A DNA stretch of 64,000 nucleotides from Nakamurella silvestris (GCA_003576535.1 QXCQ01000133.1:1-64000), one strand, 5' to 3'. Counted from the first letter of the stretch, positions 17,288-26,117 are shown. The notes: a model not told the origin generated them from the letters alone. Made by a program: numbers and translations.

Positions 17288-17357
17288 GTTCCCGCGCAGG
17301 ATGTTCGACCTCGCGCACGCTATAGAGTGCGCGGACACCAGGAAGGTGCGCGGGAAC
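17288..17357. repeat. 70-bp hairpin element, family A copy 3
   Basis: Arms GTTCCCGCGCA / TGCGCGGGAAC at the ends, inner stem CGCGCAC / GTGCGCG; the region GATGTTCGACC pairs less well than in other copies. Located between the divergent yhcG remnant and the peroxidase gene. Confidence 0.85.
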
Positions 17358-17490
17358 GAGGGGGAGGGGTCGGTACCAAACCGGGGCAGACTGGGTACCG
17401 AACCAGAAGCGAACGCCCAAGAGGCGAGCGCCCACCAGACTGACACCCGGAAGACCGACCAGCGCCGGCCCGAAGCACAGGAGCACATGG

Positions 17491-17976
17491 ATGACGACCG
17501 CCTACGATTTCGACGCGACCACCATCGACGGGACTAGCCAGAGCCTGGCCGACTACCGGGGCAAGGTCCTCCTGGTCGTCAACACCGCTTCCAAGTGCGG
17601 CTTCACCCCGCAGTACGAGGGCCTGGAGAAGCTGTACGAGTCCTACGGTGATCGAGGTCTGGTGGTCCTCGGCTTCCCGTGCGACCAGTTCGGCAACCAG
17701 GAACCGGGTGACGAGGAGGAGATCAAATCCTTCTGCTCCCTCACCTACGACGTGAAGTTCCCGCTGTTCGCCAAGGTCGACGTCAACGGTGACGACGCGC
17801 ACCCGCTGTTCAGCTGGCTGCGCTCGGAGAAGTCGGGCCTGCTCGGCGGCAAGATCAAGTGGAACTTCACCAAGTTCCTGATCAACGCCGATGGTGAGGT
17901 CGTCAAGCGTTACGCCCCGACCACCAAGCCGGAGAGCATCACCGCGGACATCGAGGCACTGCTTCCGCAGGGCTGA
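17491..17976 (+). CDS. Glutathione peroxidase-family thiol peroxidase
   Basis: Predicted 161-residue cytoplasmic peroxidase of the GPx fold, reducing hydroperoxides. The peroxidatic cysteine is C36 in VNTASKCGFTPQY; Gln and Trp partners lie in FPCDQFGNQEPG and KWNFTKFL. A further cysteine in EEIKSFCSLTYDV is where non-selenium GPx proteins carry the resolving thiol, so thioredoxin or mycoredoxin is the likely electron donor, since actinobacteria lack glutathione. ATG 17491 follows ACAGGAG. A family B repeat lies 22 bp after the stop. Confidence 0.92.
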   Translation: MTTAYDFDATTIDGTSQSLADYRGKVLLVVNTASKCGFTPQYEGLEKLYESYGDRGLVVLGFPCDQFGNQEPGDEEEIKSFCSLTYDVKFPLFAKVDVNGDDAHPLFSWLRSEKSGLLGGKIKWNFTKFLINADGEVVKRYAPTTKPESITADIEALLPQG

Positions 17977-17998
17977 TCCCCCCGAAGCCCCCGCACAC

Positions 17999-18067
17999 CA
18001 TCGCTCGGTGGGATATGCGCAGATGAGAGCGTTCACACCTGCGCATATCCCACCGCAGGATGCGATC
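17999..18067. repeat. 69-bp hairpin element, family B copy 1
   Basis: Contains a perfect 15-bp stem GTGGGATATGCGCAG / CTGCGCATATCCCAC (18008-18022 and 18039-18053) with a 16-nt loop. 68 of 69 bases match the copy at 20373 in the same orientation. The right edge meets the stop codon of the TetR gene, and homology continues a little into that gene end (AGCCGCCGG). Confidence 0.9.
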
Positions 18068-18705
18068 TAGCCGCCGGCCCGCCACTCGCCGATCGATCCC
18101 CGCACCTGCGCCCGGACCGCCGCGCCCAGGTCGTAGGCCGCGGAGTACCGGCCCCACTCGGGCAGCAGTGAACGCACCGTCGGCACCTCGGGCAGGTCGG
18201 CCGGGTCGAGCCGGTCGTACCAGGGGATCTCGCCGTCCGGCCGGGCCGCTGCGGCCGCCCGGAAGGAGAGCTCGGAGGAGATCAGCCACCAGAGGGAACG
18301 CCAGAGGGACAGCGCCTGGAGATCATCGGCCCCGGCCTCGTGGGCGGCCGTGACGAACTCCTCCACCAGTCGTAGCGCCGATGGTCCGATGTAACTCCCG
18401 CCGCGCAGGATCGGCACGATCCAGCTGACCTCGGCCAGTCGATCCGCCATGTCGACCACGATGCCGACCATCCGCTGCTCCGGGCTGCCGGTCGGTGGGG
18501 TCCACGTGATCTCGGCCGCGATCTGCCCGAGCACCAGCATCAGCAGCTCCGCTTTGCTCGGCACGTAGTGGTACAGCGTCATCGGTTTGGTGTCCAGGAC
18601 CGTGGCCAGCCGACGCATGCTCAGCGCCTCGACGCCCTCGGTTTCCACCAGCTGGCGTGCGGCCGCCACGATCATCTCGCGGGTGATCTGTCCTCGTTCG
18701 GTCAT
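18067..18705 (-). CDS. TetR family regulator (TetR/ActII type)
   Basis: Predicted 212-residue repressor. The HTH (about residues 10-50) reads REMIVAAARQLVETEGVEALSMRRLATVLDTKPMTLYHYV. The C-terminal half WTPPTGSPEQRMVGIVVDMADRL resembles the TetR_C domain of tetracycline-type repressors. Divergent from an MFS exporter, with a double palindrome between them. Probably represses the exporter and itself until a ligand binds. Confidence 0.88.
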   Translation of the reverse strand: MTERGQITREMIVAAARQLVETEGVEALSMRRLATVLDTKPMTLYHYVPSKAELLMLVLGQIAAEITWTPPTGSPEQRMVGIVVDMADRLAEVSWIVPILRGGSYIGPSALRLVEEFVTAAHEAGADDLQALSLWRSLWWLISSELSFRAAAAARPDGEIPWYDRLDPADLPEVPTVRSLLPEWGRYSAAYDLGAAVRAQVRGSIGEWRAGG

Positions 18706-18746
18706 GGCCCTCCTGCCTCTTGAAGCATCCTAGCCGCGGGGCTACA

Positions 18747-18781
18747 GTTTCGTACGCGTACGATTCGTACGCGTACGAAAC
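18747..18781. promoter_or_regulatory. Double palindromic operator between TetR and MFS
   Basis: Two perfect 14-bp palindromes TCGTACGCGTACGA at 18750-18763 and 18765-18778, one base apart, themselves arranged as a 35-bp near-perfect palindrome with GTTT/AAAC ends. Lying between the divergent TetR and MFS genes, it is an obvious site for two repressor dimers side by side. Confidence 0.88.
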
Positions 18782-18805
18782 CCGATCAGCACCCGAAAGT
18801 TGCCC

Positions 18806-20215
18806 ATGACCACCGATATCCGGACCGTGATGAACCCGCGCGCCCTGCTCCTGACGATCTTCCTGTTGCAGTTCCTGGTTGCCCTGGACGTCGCCCTGCT
18901 CAACGTCGCACTCCCGGCCATCGCCTCCGACCTCGCCTTCACCCAGACCGGGCTGCAATGGGTCGTCAACGGGTATCTGCTGACCTTCGCCGGCCTGATG
19001 CTCCTCGGCGGCCGCCTGGGCGACCTGTGGGGACGACGACGGATCGTCGTCACCGGGCTCGGCCTGTTCATCGCCTTCAGCGTCATCGGCACCGTCGCCT
19101 GGAGCGCCGGCTCCTTGGTCGCTGCCCGGGCCGGCCAGGGTGTCGCGGCCGCGCTGATCGCCCCGGCTTCGTTGGCCCTGGTCGCGGCGAACTTCACCGA
19201 GGGGCCGCTGCGCCGCCGGGCCCTCGGGCTCTGGGGGATGGCCGGCGCCGGTGGTGGTGCGCTCGGGGTGGTGCTCAGCGGGATCCTGGTGCAGGCCTTC
19301 GGCTGGCGCTCGGTGCTGGCGGTCAACATCCCGATCGCCGCCGTGGCGGTGTTCGCCGCCCTGCGGGGTGTGCCCACCCGTGAACGCGGGACAGCCAGGG
19401 AACCCCTGGACGTGACGGGCGCGCTCCTCGTCACCGCCGCCCTGTCCGTGCTGGTCTACGCGGTCGCCGAGGGTGGCGAGAACGGTTGGGGCTCAGGCAT
19501 CACCATCAGTCGGCTGGCGGTCGCCCTGGTCCTGTTGGCCGCGTTCGTCCTGGTGGAATCACGCACCAGCCATCCGCTGATGCCGTTGAGACTGTTCCGG
19601 GTCCGAAGCCTGGTCGGTGCCAACGCCTTCGGCTTCCTGCTCTCGGCAGGCCAACTGGCCGCCTTCTACTTCTGCTCCCTGTACATGCAACAGGTCTGGG
19701 GTCTACGGCCCAGCACGGCGGGCCTGCTCTTCCTGCCCTTCTCTGTCTGTGTGGTGCTCGGGATCAAACTGGCCCAACAACTCTCGTCAGTGCTGGGGGT
19801 GCGGAACACGCTGCTGGTCCACGGCCTCCTCGGTGCGATCGGCCTGGCCTGGTTCTCCCGGATGCCGCGCGATTTCGCCTTCTGGACCGGGGTTGTCGGG
19901 CCGTCCCTGTTCGCGGCGGTCGGGATCGGCGGCTGCCTGGTCCTGCTCGGCGGGGCCGGCACGTCGGGTGTGCCCGCCCACGACGCAGGGATCGCCTCCG
20001 GGGTGCTCAACAGTTCCCGACAGCTCGGCGGGACCATCGGTCTGGCGGCGCTGGTGACGATCGCGGCCGATACCACCTCCGGTGCCGGCGGTGATGTGAC
20101 AGCGGCCCTCGGGGCGGGCTATCGGGCCGGACTCGGCATCGGAGCGGTGCTGCTGGCGGTCGGGGCGGTACTGGGTTACCTGCTGATCCCGGGAAGGTCC
20201 AAGGCCCGAGACTAG
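18806..20215 (+). CDS. MFS transporter, DHA2 (14-helix) drug exporter
   Basis: Predicted 469-residue MFS protein with about 14 hydrophobic segments. DHA2 signatures: LDVALLNVALPAIASDL in helix 1 and LQWVVNGYLLTFAGLMLLGGRLGDLWGRRR (motif A). Typical of drug:proton antiporters of the EmrB/QacA type. ATG 18806 chosen; a TTG two codons earlier is possible. Regulated by the divergent TetR gene. The stop codon's last base is the first base of hairpin A copy 4. Confidence 0.88.
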   Translation: MTTDIRTVMNPRALLLTIFLLQFLVALDVALLNVALPAIASDLAFTQTGLQWVVNGYLLTFAGLMLLGGRLGDLWGRRRIVVTGLGLFIAFSVIGTVAWSAGSLVAARAGQGVAAALIAPASLALVAANFTEGPLRRRALGLWGMAGAGGGALGVVLSGILVQAFGWRSVLAVNIPIAAVAVFAALRGVPTRERGTAREPLDVTGALLVTAALSVLVYAVAEGGENGWGSGITISRLAVALVLLAAFVLVESRTSHPLMPLRLFRVRSLVGANAFGFLLSAGQLAAFYFCSLYMQQVWGLRPSTAGLLFLPFSVCVVLGIKLAQQLSSVLGVRNTLLVHGLLGAIGLAWFSRMPRDFAFWTGVVGPSLFAAVGIGGCLVLLGGAGTSGVPAHDAGIASGVLNSSRQLGGTIGLAALVTIAADTTSGAGGDVTAALGAGYRAGLGIGAVLLAVGAVLGYLLIPGRSKARD

Positions 20216-20284
20216 TTCCCGCGCAGGATGTTCAACCTCGCGCACTCTGCAAAGTGCGCGAGGTTGAAGAAGGTGCGCGGGAAC
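20215..20284. repeat. 70-bp hairpin element, family A copy 4
   Basis: Ends GTTCCCGCGCA / TGCGCGGGAAC; inner stem TTCAACCTCGCGCAC pairs with GTGCGCGAGGTTGAA, perfect over 15 bp. The inner sequence differs on both sides from copies 1 and 2 yet still pairs. Between the convergent MFS and LacI genes. Confidence 0.9.
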
Positions 20285-20355
20285 GGGCGTGCCGTGCCCG
20301 CGAACGGGACGTGCCGTGCCCGCGAACGGGACGTGCCGTGCCGTGCCGTGCCACG
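20281..20355. repeat. 22-bp tandem repeat plus GTGCC run
   Basis: The unit CGTGCCGTGCCCGCGAACGG occurs twice in full (period 22), followed by GTGCC repeated about four times. It follows hairpin A copy 4 and precedes B copy 2, making this whole intergenic stretch repeat-built. Confidence 0.75.
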
Positions 20356-20372
20356 CGAGCGACCCTGCATGA

Positions 20373-20441
20373 CATCGCTCGGTGGGATATGCGCAGATGA
20401 GAGCGTTCACACCTGCGCATATCCCGCCGCAGGATGCGATC
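20373..20441. repeat. 69-bp hairpin element, family B copy 2
   Basis: Direct repeat of the copy at 17999 with one base changed (CCCGCC for CCCACC), which weakens one stem pair. With copy 1 it brackets the TetR/MFS module. It ends 30 bp after the LacI gene's stop. Confidence 0.9.
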
Positions 20442-20471
20442 CAGCCGCCGGCTCCGCAGAAGCGGCAGAGG

Positions 20472-21518
20472 TCAGTTCCGCGCGAAACTTGCCGCCACCG
20501 CGCCGAGCTCGCATCCGCAGGACTCGCGGTGCTGGAAGGACGTCGGCACCACCACGGTCCGCGGGGCGAGGTCGGGGTCCAGGATGCGGGTCAGGATCAG
20601 GTCGACCACGTGTCGGGCGAGCGCGCTGTGGTCCTGGGCGATCGCCGAGATCTGCGGTGACGCCAGGTCCGCCCACTCGAAATCGTCGTAACAGACCACG
20701 GCGACGTCGGTCGGCACCCGCAGGCCGGCGTCCCGCAGGGCCCGCATCACACCGAGTGTCATCTGGTTGTTCGACACCACCAGCCCGGTAGGACGATCGG
20801 CCGGGTCGATCTCCTCGAACAGACGGCGCACCGCCTCCTGGGCGTGGATCTTGTCCGACATGCCGTCCAGGATCAGGCGTTCGTCGTCCACCAGCCCGGC
20901 CTGGGCGACGGCGGTCCGGTAGCCCTCGAGCCGGTCGTGCGCGGACATGGTGGTCATCTCGCCGCGCACGTAGGCGATGCGGTGATGGCCGAGTTCGGCC
21001 AGATGCAAGGTGAGATCCCTGGTGGACTCGACACATTCGGAGAAGACCTGGTCGGCGTGCAGGTGGGACCGACGGTCGAGGAACACCACGGGGGAGTGCT
21101 GGTCCAGCAGTTCGTTCAGGGTGCTGATCAGGCGGGGGTTGCCCTCCAGCGGGTTGACGATCAACCCGGAGACCCGCCGGTCGAGCAGGTCGTTGATGAC
21201 GGCGACCTCGACCTCCGGGTCGTCCGTGGTGTCGGCCAGGATCAGGGTGTAGCCCTGGGCCCGCAGCTCGCGTTCGATGTCCCGCACCAGCTCGGCGAAC
21301 CCGGGGTTGGTGACGATGGACATGGCCAGTCCGATGGTGTGGGTCGACTGGGTCGCCACGGCGCGGGCGGCCAGGTTGTGCCGGTAGCGGGTGGTCACCA
21401 CGGCCTGCCGGACCAGCTCGGCCGTTTCCGGCGCCACCGTCCGGGTGCCGTTCAGCACGTGCGAGACCGTCGTGGCAGAAACCCCCGCAACCTTGGCCAC
21501 ATCAGCCATCGTTGGCAT
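20472..21518 (-). CDS. LacI family transcriptional regulator
   Basis: Predicted 348-residue repressor. The N-terminal HTH (residues about 1-50) has TMADVAKVAGVSATTVSHVLNGTRTV with the hinge RYRHNLAARAVAT; the rest is a periplasmic-binding-protein-like sugar-sensing domain (TIGLAMSIVTNPGFAELV; GLVVSNNQMTLGVMRAL). Start ATG 21518 (MPTMADVAK) is preferred to one 27 bases upstream, since GGGGAC precedes it. Divergent from the sugar/polyol ABC operon, with three matching operator palindromes between. Confidence 0.92.
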   Translation of the reverse strand: MPTMADVAKVAGVSATTVSHVLNGTRTVAPETAELVRQAVVTTRYRHNLAARAVATQSTHTIGLAMSIVTNPGFAELVRDIERELRAQGYTLILADTTDDPEVEVAVINDLLDRRVSGLIVNPLEGNPRLISTLNELLDQHSPVVFLDRRSHLHADQVFSECVESTRDLTLHLAELGHHRIAYVRGEMTTMSAHDRLEGYRTAVAQAGLVDDERLILDGMSDKIHAQEAVRRLFEEIDPADRPTGLVVSNNQMTLGVMRALRDAGLRVPTDVAVVCYDDFEWADLASPQISAIAQDHSALARHVVDLILTRILDPDLAPRTVVVPTSFQHRESCGCELGAVAASFARN

Positions 21519-21585
21519 GTAGTCCCCTTCGTTCTCCCCGGCCATCGGTCGGGGTTCGCTTGAGAGTAAGGGCTCGTCACTGTCC

Positions 21586-21656
21586 GCGCAAGTGCTTGCG
21601 CAAGCGGTTGCGCCCCGCTATGGTCGTCGTTAGTTCGATCGGCGCAAGCGCTTGCG
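21586..21656. promoter_or_regulatory. Three LacI-type operators
   Basis: Palindromes GCGCAAGTGCTTGCGC (21586-21601), GCGCAAGCGGTTGCGC (21598-21613, sharing four bases with the first) and CGCAAGCGCTTGCG (21643-21656). All have the central CGCAAG/CTTGCG form of LacI-family sites. They lie between lacI and the ABC operon and probably repress both until the sugar or polyol is present. Confidence 0.85.
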
Positions 21657-21758
21657 GCTTACCCTTGAGGGAGGCCGGGCCGCTTGCGCTTCCTACCCCA
21701 GATCGCCCCACGTGCTGTGCGTTCGGCGATGCCCTAGGCCCTGACAAAGGAGTTGGCC

Positions 21759-22751
21759 TTGACCAAAATTCTTCGTTCCCTGGTAAGTGTCGGCGCGGCA
21801 GCGGTTTTCGCCCTGGCGATGACGGCCTGCGGCAGTGACAGCGGCAAGTCCGACAACGCCGCCGACGGCACCCTGACCATCGGATTCGTTCCCGGCATCG
21901 CCTCGGATCCCTTCTTCAAGGCCATGCAGGTGGGTGCCGAGGCCAAGGCCAAGGAGCTCGGCGTCAACCTCATCTGGCAGGGTGCCGCGGACGAGTACTC
22001 CCCGCAGTCCCAGCTGCCGTTCGTCGAGGCCATGCTGACCCAGCGGGTCAACGGCCTCATCCTGGTCCCGACCGACCCGAACGCCCTGCAGCCCTCCGTC
22101 ACCAAGGCCGCCGGACTGAACATCCCGGTCATCACCGTCGACACCTCGGTGAGCGACGACGCCCAGCTGACCTCCTTCATCACCGGCGACAGCCTGGACG
22201 GCGGTCGCCAGGCGGCGAAGACCCTGGCCGAGCAGATCGGTGACTCCGGCGAGGTGTTCATCCTCTCCGGCTCGCCCACTGCGACCACCAACCAGCTGCG
22301 GGAGAAGGGGTTCAAGGACGAGATGGCCGAGAACCACCCGAACATCACCGTTGTCGGCACCGAGTACGCCAACAGCCAGGCGGCCAAGGCCACCTCGGCC
22401 CTGAACACCACCCTGCTCAAGTACCCGGATCTCAAGGGTGTCTTCGCCGCGGACGGGACCTCGGGCACCGGGGCCGTCGCCTCCATGCGTAACTCCGGCA
22501 AGGCCGGCGAGATCAAGCTGATCGGCTACGACGCCTACGAGAACCAGATCGCGGACCTCAAGAGCGGCGTCTACACCGCCCTTGTCGCCCAGCAGCCCGG
22601 TGCCGAGGCGGCCACCGCCCTGGAGTTCATGGTCGACAAGATCCGTGGCACGAACCTGGACAAGATCCAGAAGCAGGTTGTGCTGCCCAACGTGGTGATC
22701 ACCACCGACAACCTGGTGGAGATGGAGAAGTATGTCTACCCCGCAAGCTGA
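21759..22751 (+). CDS. Sugar/polyol ABC transporter substrate-binding lipoprotein
   Basis: Predicted 330-residue lipoprotein of the ribose/fructose-binding (Peripla_BP_4) class. Signal peptide with lipobox LAMTAC, lipidated cysteine 24. Conserved: GIASDPFFKAMQVGAEAKAKELG near the N-terminus and GVFAADGTSGTGAVASM. AAAGGAG (21746-21752) directly touches the first TTG (21753), so the next TTG at 21759, 6 bases away, is the likely start. Overlaps the permease gene by 20 bp. Resembles FrcB-type binding proteins by operon context. Confidence 0.9.
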   Translation: MTKILRSLVSVGAAAVFALAMTACGSDSGKSDNAADGTLTIGFVPGIASDPFFKAMQVGAEAKAKELGVNLIWQGAADEYSPQSQLPFVEAMLTQRVNGLILVPTDPNALQPSVTKAAGLNIPVITVDTSVSDDAQLTSFITGDSLDGGRQAAKTLAEQIGDSGEVFILSGSPTATTNQLREKGFKDEMAENHPNITVVGTEYANSQAAKATSALNTTLLKYPDLKGVFAADGTSGTGAVASMRNSGKAGEIKLIGYDAYENQIADLKSGVYTALVAQQPGAEAATALEFMVDKIRGTNLDKIQKQVVLPNVVITTDNLVEMEKYVYPAS

Positions 22752-23766
22752 CCCGATGACGAAGGCGGGTGGGCGGTCCAACCGGATCGCCGAGATCTTC
22801 GCCCGCCAGGACGTCATCCTGCTCTGTGTGCTGATCGTGATGGTCGCCTTCTTCACCATCATGAATCCGCTGTTCTTCACCTCCTACGCATTGGCGAACA
22901 TCCTGCAGGACTTCGCCCCGGTGATGTTGCTGGCCATCGGTCAGACCTACGTCATCCTCACCGGTGGCATCGACCTGTCCGTCGGCTCGGCCCTCGGGCT
23001 CAGCGGTGTCACCTGCGCGATGACCATGCGCTCGATGGAGTCCGGCGGGAGCCCGGTGGCGGCGACGATCCTGGTCGGTCTGCTGGTCGGTGTGCTGACC
23101 GGTCTGACGGTCGGCCTGGTCAACGGCTTCCTGATCACCAAGGCCAAGCTCGCCCCGTTCATCGCGACCCTGGCCACCCTCGGTGCCGGTGCCGGCCTGA
23201 CCCTCGTCATCACCGAGGGTGTGCAGGTCGCCGGCGGCCCGACCGAGGTCATCACGATCGGCAACACCACCTACCTCGGTGTGCTGACCCTGCCGCTGAT
23301 CCTGGTGCTGCTGGTCCTGGGATTCCTCTGGTTGATGCTGGACCAGTCCCGGTTCGGCCGCTGGACCTATGCCGTCGGCTCGAACACCTTCGCCGCCCGC
23401 GGCGCGGGCATCCCGGTCAAACGGCACCTGGTCAAGGTCTACGCGCTGTCCGGCGTCCTGGCCGGTCTGGCCGGGGTGTACGTGTACTTCCGGCTCGGGT
23501 CGGGATCGCCGACCTCCGGACAGGGCCAGGAACTCAACGCCATCGCGGCCGCGGTGATCGGTGGTCTCGCACTGACCGGTGGCAGCGGCAAGCTCTCGGG
23601 CACCGTCCTCGGTGCCCTGATCACCACCTCGGTGCTGTCCGGCCTGATCCTGATCGGTGTCGCACCGAACTGGCAGCAGGTCGTCGTCGGTGCCCTGATC
23701 GCCGGAGCCGTTGCCCTGCAACAGGTCGACTTCGCCGAACTGAGAAAGAAGGTCACCCATGGCTGA
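22732..23766 (+). CDS. Sugar/polyol ABC transporter permease
   Basis: Predicted 344-residue membrane protein of the RbsC/FrcC family with about 8 to 10 helices. Signature segments: AIGQTYVILTGGIDLSVGSALGLSG and, in the cytoplasmic loop, RWTYAVGSNTFAARGAGIPVKR, which contacts the ATPase. Its start lies inside the binding-protein gene (20-bp overlap) and its end overlaps the ATPase gene by 8 bp, so the three are translationally coupled. Confidence 0.93.
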   Translation: MSTPQADPMTKAGGRSNRIAEIFARQDVILLCVLIVMVAFFTIMNPLFFTSYALANILQDFAPVMLLAIGQTYVILTGGIDLSVGSALGLSGVTCAMTMRSMESGGSPVAATILVGLLVGVLTGLTVGLVNGFLITKAKLAPFIATLATLGAGAGLTLVITEGVQVAGGPTEVITIGNTTYLGVLTLPLILVLLVLGFLWLMLDQSRFGRWTYAVGSNTFAARGAGIPVKRHLVKVYALSGVLAGLAGVYVYFRLGSGSPTSGQGQELNAIAAAVIGGLALTGGSGKLSGTVLGALITTSVLSGLILIGVAPNWQQVVVGALIAGAVALQQVDFAELRKKVTHG

Positions 23767-24514
23767 CGAGGTCATCTACGAGGCCCGCGGGGTGAGCAAG
23801 ACCTTCGGGTCCGTGACCGCGCTGGACGCGGCGGACCTGAAGGTCCATGCCTGCGAGATCATCGGCCTGGTCGGCGACAACGGCGCCGGCAAGTCGACCC
23901 TGGTCAAGATCCTGTCCGGCGCGCACCAGCCGACGAGCGGCACCCTGCTGCTCGACGGCCAGGAGCGCCGGTGGGACTCACCGGCCGACGCCCTGGAGGC
24001 GGGGATCGAAACCCTCTACCAGGACTCGGGTCTGTGCCCGGACCTGTCGATCAGCGCCAACGTCTACCTGGGTCGGGAGATCCTGCGGCCCGGGCTGCTG
24101 GGCAAACTCGGTCTGCTCGACCACAAGCAGATGGCGGTCAAGGCCCGAGAGGGCCTGGAGCAGGCCGGTATCGGCGTGGCCGGGGGCTCGCGTTCGGTGA
24201 GCAAACTGTCCGGCGGTCAACGCCAGGCCGTCGCGATCGGGCGGGCCATCACCTGGGCCCGCAAGCTGATCATCCTGGACGAGCCGACGAACCACCTCGG
24301 CGCGCGACAGTCCGCCGAGGTGCTGCATGTGATGAAGCGGGCGAAGGAGCAGGGCCTCGGGGTCATCTTCATCTCGCACACGCTGCCGCACGTGCTGGAG
24401 GCCACCGACCGGATCGTGGTGCTGCGCCTTGGCAAGGTCATCGCCGATGCGCCGACCTCGACCTTCACCCCTGATTCGCTGCTCAAGGTGATCACCGGCC
24501 TCGCCGGGACCTGA
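23759..24514 (+). CDS. Sugar/polyol ABC transporter ATP-binding protein
   Basis: Predicted 251-residue ATPase: Walker A GDNGAGKST, Q-loop region LYQDSGL, signature LSGGQRQAVAIGRA, Walker B KLIILDEPT and switch His in IFISHTLP. It has one nucleotide-binding domain, unlike the double-domain RbsA/MglA proteins, and so matches FrcA-type importers for fructose or related sugars. It would work as a homodimer under the RbsC-like permease. Confidence 0.92.
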   Translation: MADEVIYEARGVSKTFGSVTALDAADLKVHACEIIGLVGDNGAGKSTLVKILSGAHQPTSGTLLLDGQERRWDSPADALEAGIETLYQDSGLCPDLSISANVYLGREILRPGLLGKLGLLDHKQMAVKAREGLEQAGIGVAGGSRSVSKLSGGQRQAVAIGRAITWARKLIILDEPTNHLGARQSAEVLHVMKRAKEQGLGVIFISHTLPHVLEATDRIVVLRLGKVIADAPTSTFTPDSLLKVITGLAGT

Positions 24515-24622
24515 GCCTTTCGACCATCACGGCTGACGCGGGGAACACCGCGCAGCACCACATACCAGGCGGACCGGGACAGCGTGCGTCCCGCGCTGAA
24601 CCGACCCGCGAGAAAGACATCC

Positions 24623-26098
24623 ATGAAGCTCAACAACGACACCCTCGGCAGTCTGCCGTCCGGCGTCACCACCCCGACCTACGACCGGTCGAACCTGACC
24701 GCAGGCATCGTGCACATCGGTGTCGGTCATTTCCACCGTTCCCATCAGGCGATGTACCTCGACCGCCTGCTGCACACCGAAGCTGGTGCGGGCTGGGCGA
24801 TCTGGGGGGTGAGCGTGAACTCCAAGGGTGCCGACACCGCCGAGGCGCTCCTGCCCCAGGACGGCCTGTACACCCTGACGGAGAAGGATCCCGACGGCGC
24901 CGCACGCAGCAGCGTCATCGGTTCGATCATCGGCTTCGACGTCGCCGAGACCGACGGCGAGCCCGTGATCAACCGACTGGCCGATCCCGCCACCAGGATC
25001 ATCTCGTTGACCATCACCGAAGGGGGTTACGGGATCGACCCGGTCACCGCCACCTTCTCCGGCAAGGGTGATCCGCTGATCGAGGCCGACCTCGCCGACC
25101 CGCGGTCGGCGGCCTCCTGGCTGGGTCTGCTGGTCCACGCCCTGCGCCGCCGCCGGGACACCGGGGCCGGTCCCGTCACCCTGATGTGCTGCGACAACAT
25201 CCAGGAGAACGGCCATGTCGCCCGCGAGGCGCTGACCGGGTTCACCAAGGTCGTCGCCCCCGATCTGCTGGAGTGGATCGAGCAGAACATGACCTTCCCC
25301 AGCTCCATGGTCGACCGGGTCACCCCCGGGACCACGGACGAGGACCGGGCCTACCTGGCCGACACCTTCGGCCTGACCGACGCCTGGCCGGTGACCTGCG
25401 AGCCCTTCACCCAGTGGGTGCTGGAGGACAACTTCGCGGCCGGCCGGCCGGCCCTGGAATCGGTGGGGGTGGACGTCGTCGCCGATGTCGAACCCTACGA
25501 GCTGATGAAGCTCCGACTGGCGAACGGGACCCACCAGGCGCTGTGCTACCTCGGGCACCTGCTCGGCTACGAGTACGTCCACGAGGCCATCGCCGACCCC
25601 GGCATCAACTCGATGCTGCTGCGGTACATCGACGAAGAGGCCGTGCCGACACTGCGCCCCATCCCGGGGGTCGACCTCAACGGCTGGGGCCGCACCGTCC
25701 TGGAGCGTTTCGGCAACCCGCAGATCAAGGACAAGCTGACCCGGATCTGTGAGGACACCTCCGACCGGATCCCGAAGTTCGTGCTGCCGGGTGTGCGGGA
25801 CCAGCTCGCCGCCGGACGCCCGGTGTCGGTGTGCGCCGCGATCGTCGCGGCCTGGGCGCGGTATGCCGAGGGCACCGACGAGCAGGGCAACCCGATCGAC
25901 GTCCGTGACCCGCGCCGGGAGCAGCTGATGGCCGCCGCCCAGGCGGAATCGGCCACCCCCGGCAGCTTCCTGGGTCTGACCGAGATCTTCGGTGACCTGG
26001 CCCAGCGGCCGGAGTTCGCCGAGCCCTACCTTGCCGCGCTCGACACCTTGCGTCACGATGGTGCTCGGGCACTCCTGAACGCCCTCGCGCGCGACTAG
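24623..26098 (+). CDS. Mannitol dehydrogenase family protein
   Basis: Predicted 491-residue polyol dehydrogenase (long-chain, mannitol/fructuronate type), oxidising a polyol such as mannitol, sorbitol or arabitol to the ketose with NAD. N-terminal nucleotide-binding motif GIVHIGVGHFHRSHQAMYLD; C-terminal catalytic segment with EPYELMKLRLANGTHQALCYLG, containing the catalytic Lys and the Asn/His pair. Start ATG 24623. Sits 108 bp after the ABC ATPase in the same operon, so the imported polyol is probably its substrate. Confidence 0.9.
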   Translation: MKLNNDTLGSLPSGVTTPTYDRSNLTAGIVHIGVGHFHRSHQAMYLDRLLHTEAGAGWAIWGVSVNSKGADTAEALLPQDGLYTLTEKDPDGAARSSVIGSIIGFDVAETDGEPVINRLADPATRIISLTITEGGYGIDPVTATFSGKGDPLIEADLADPRSAASWLGLLVHALRRRRDTGAGPVTLMCCDNIQENGHVAREALTGFTKVVAPDLLEWIEQNMTFPSSMVDRVTPGTTDEDRAYLADTFGLTDAWPVTCEPFTQWVLEDNFAAGRPALESVGVDVVADVEPYELMKLRLANGTHQALCYLGHLLGYEYVHEAIADPGINSMLLRYIDEEAVPTLRPIPGVDLNGWGRTVLERFGNPQIKDKLTRICEDTSDRIPKFVLPGVRDQLAAGRPVSVCAAIVAAWARYAEGTDEQGNPIDVRDPRREQLMAAAQAESATPGSFLGLTEIFGDLAQRPEFAEPYLAALDTLRHDGARALLNALARD

Positions 26099-26117
26099 AA
26101 ACGGACCGGAACAGCTG

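Noticed and set aside
17999-20441. Terminal inverted repeats of a transposon around the TetR/MFS module
   Set aside because: The 69-bp copies are direct, not inverted, and no transposase or target duplication is visible.
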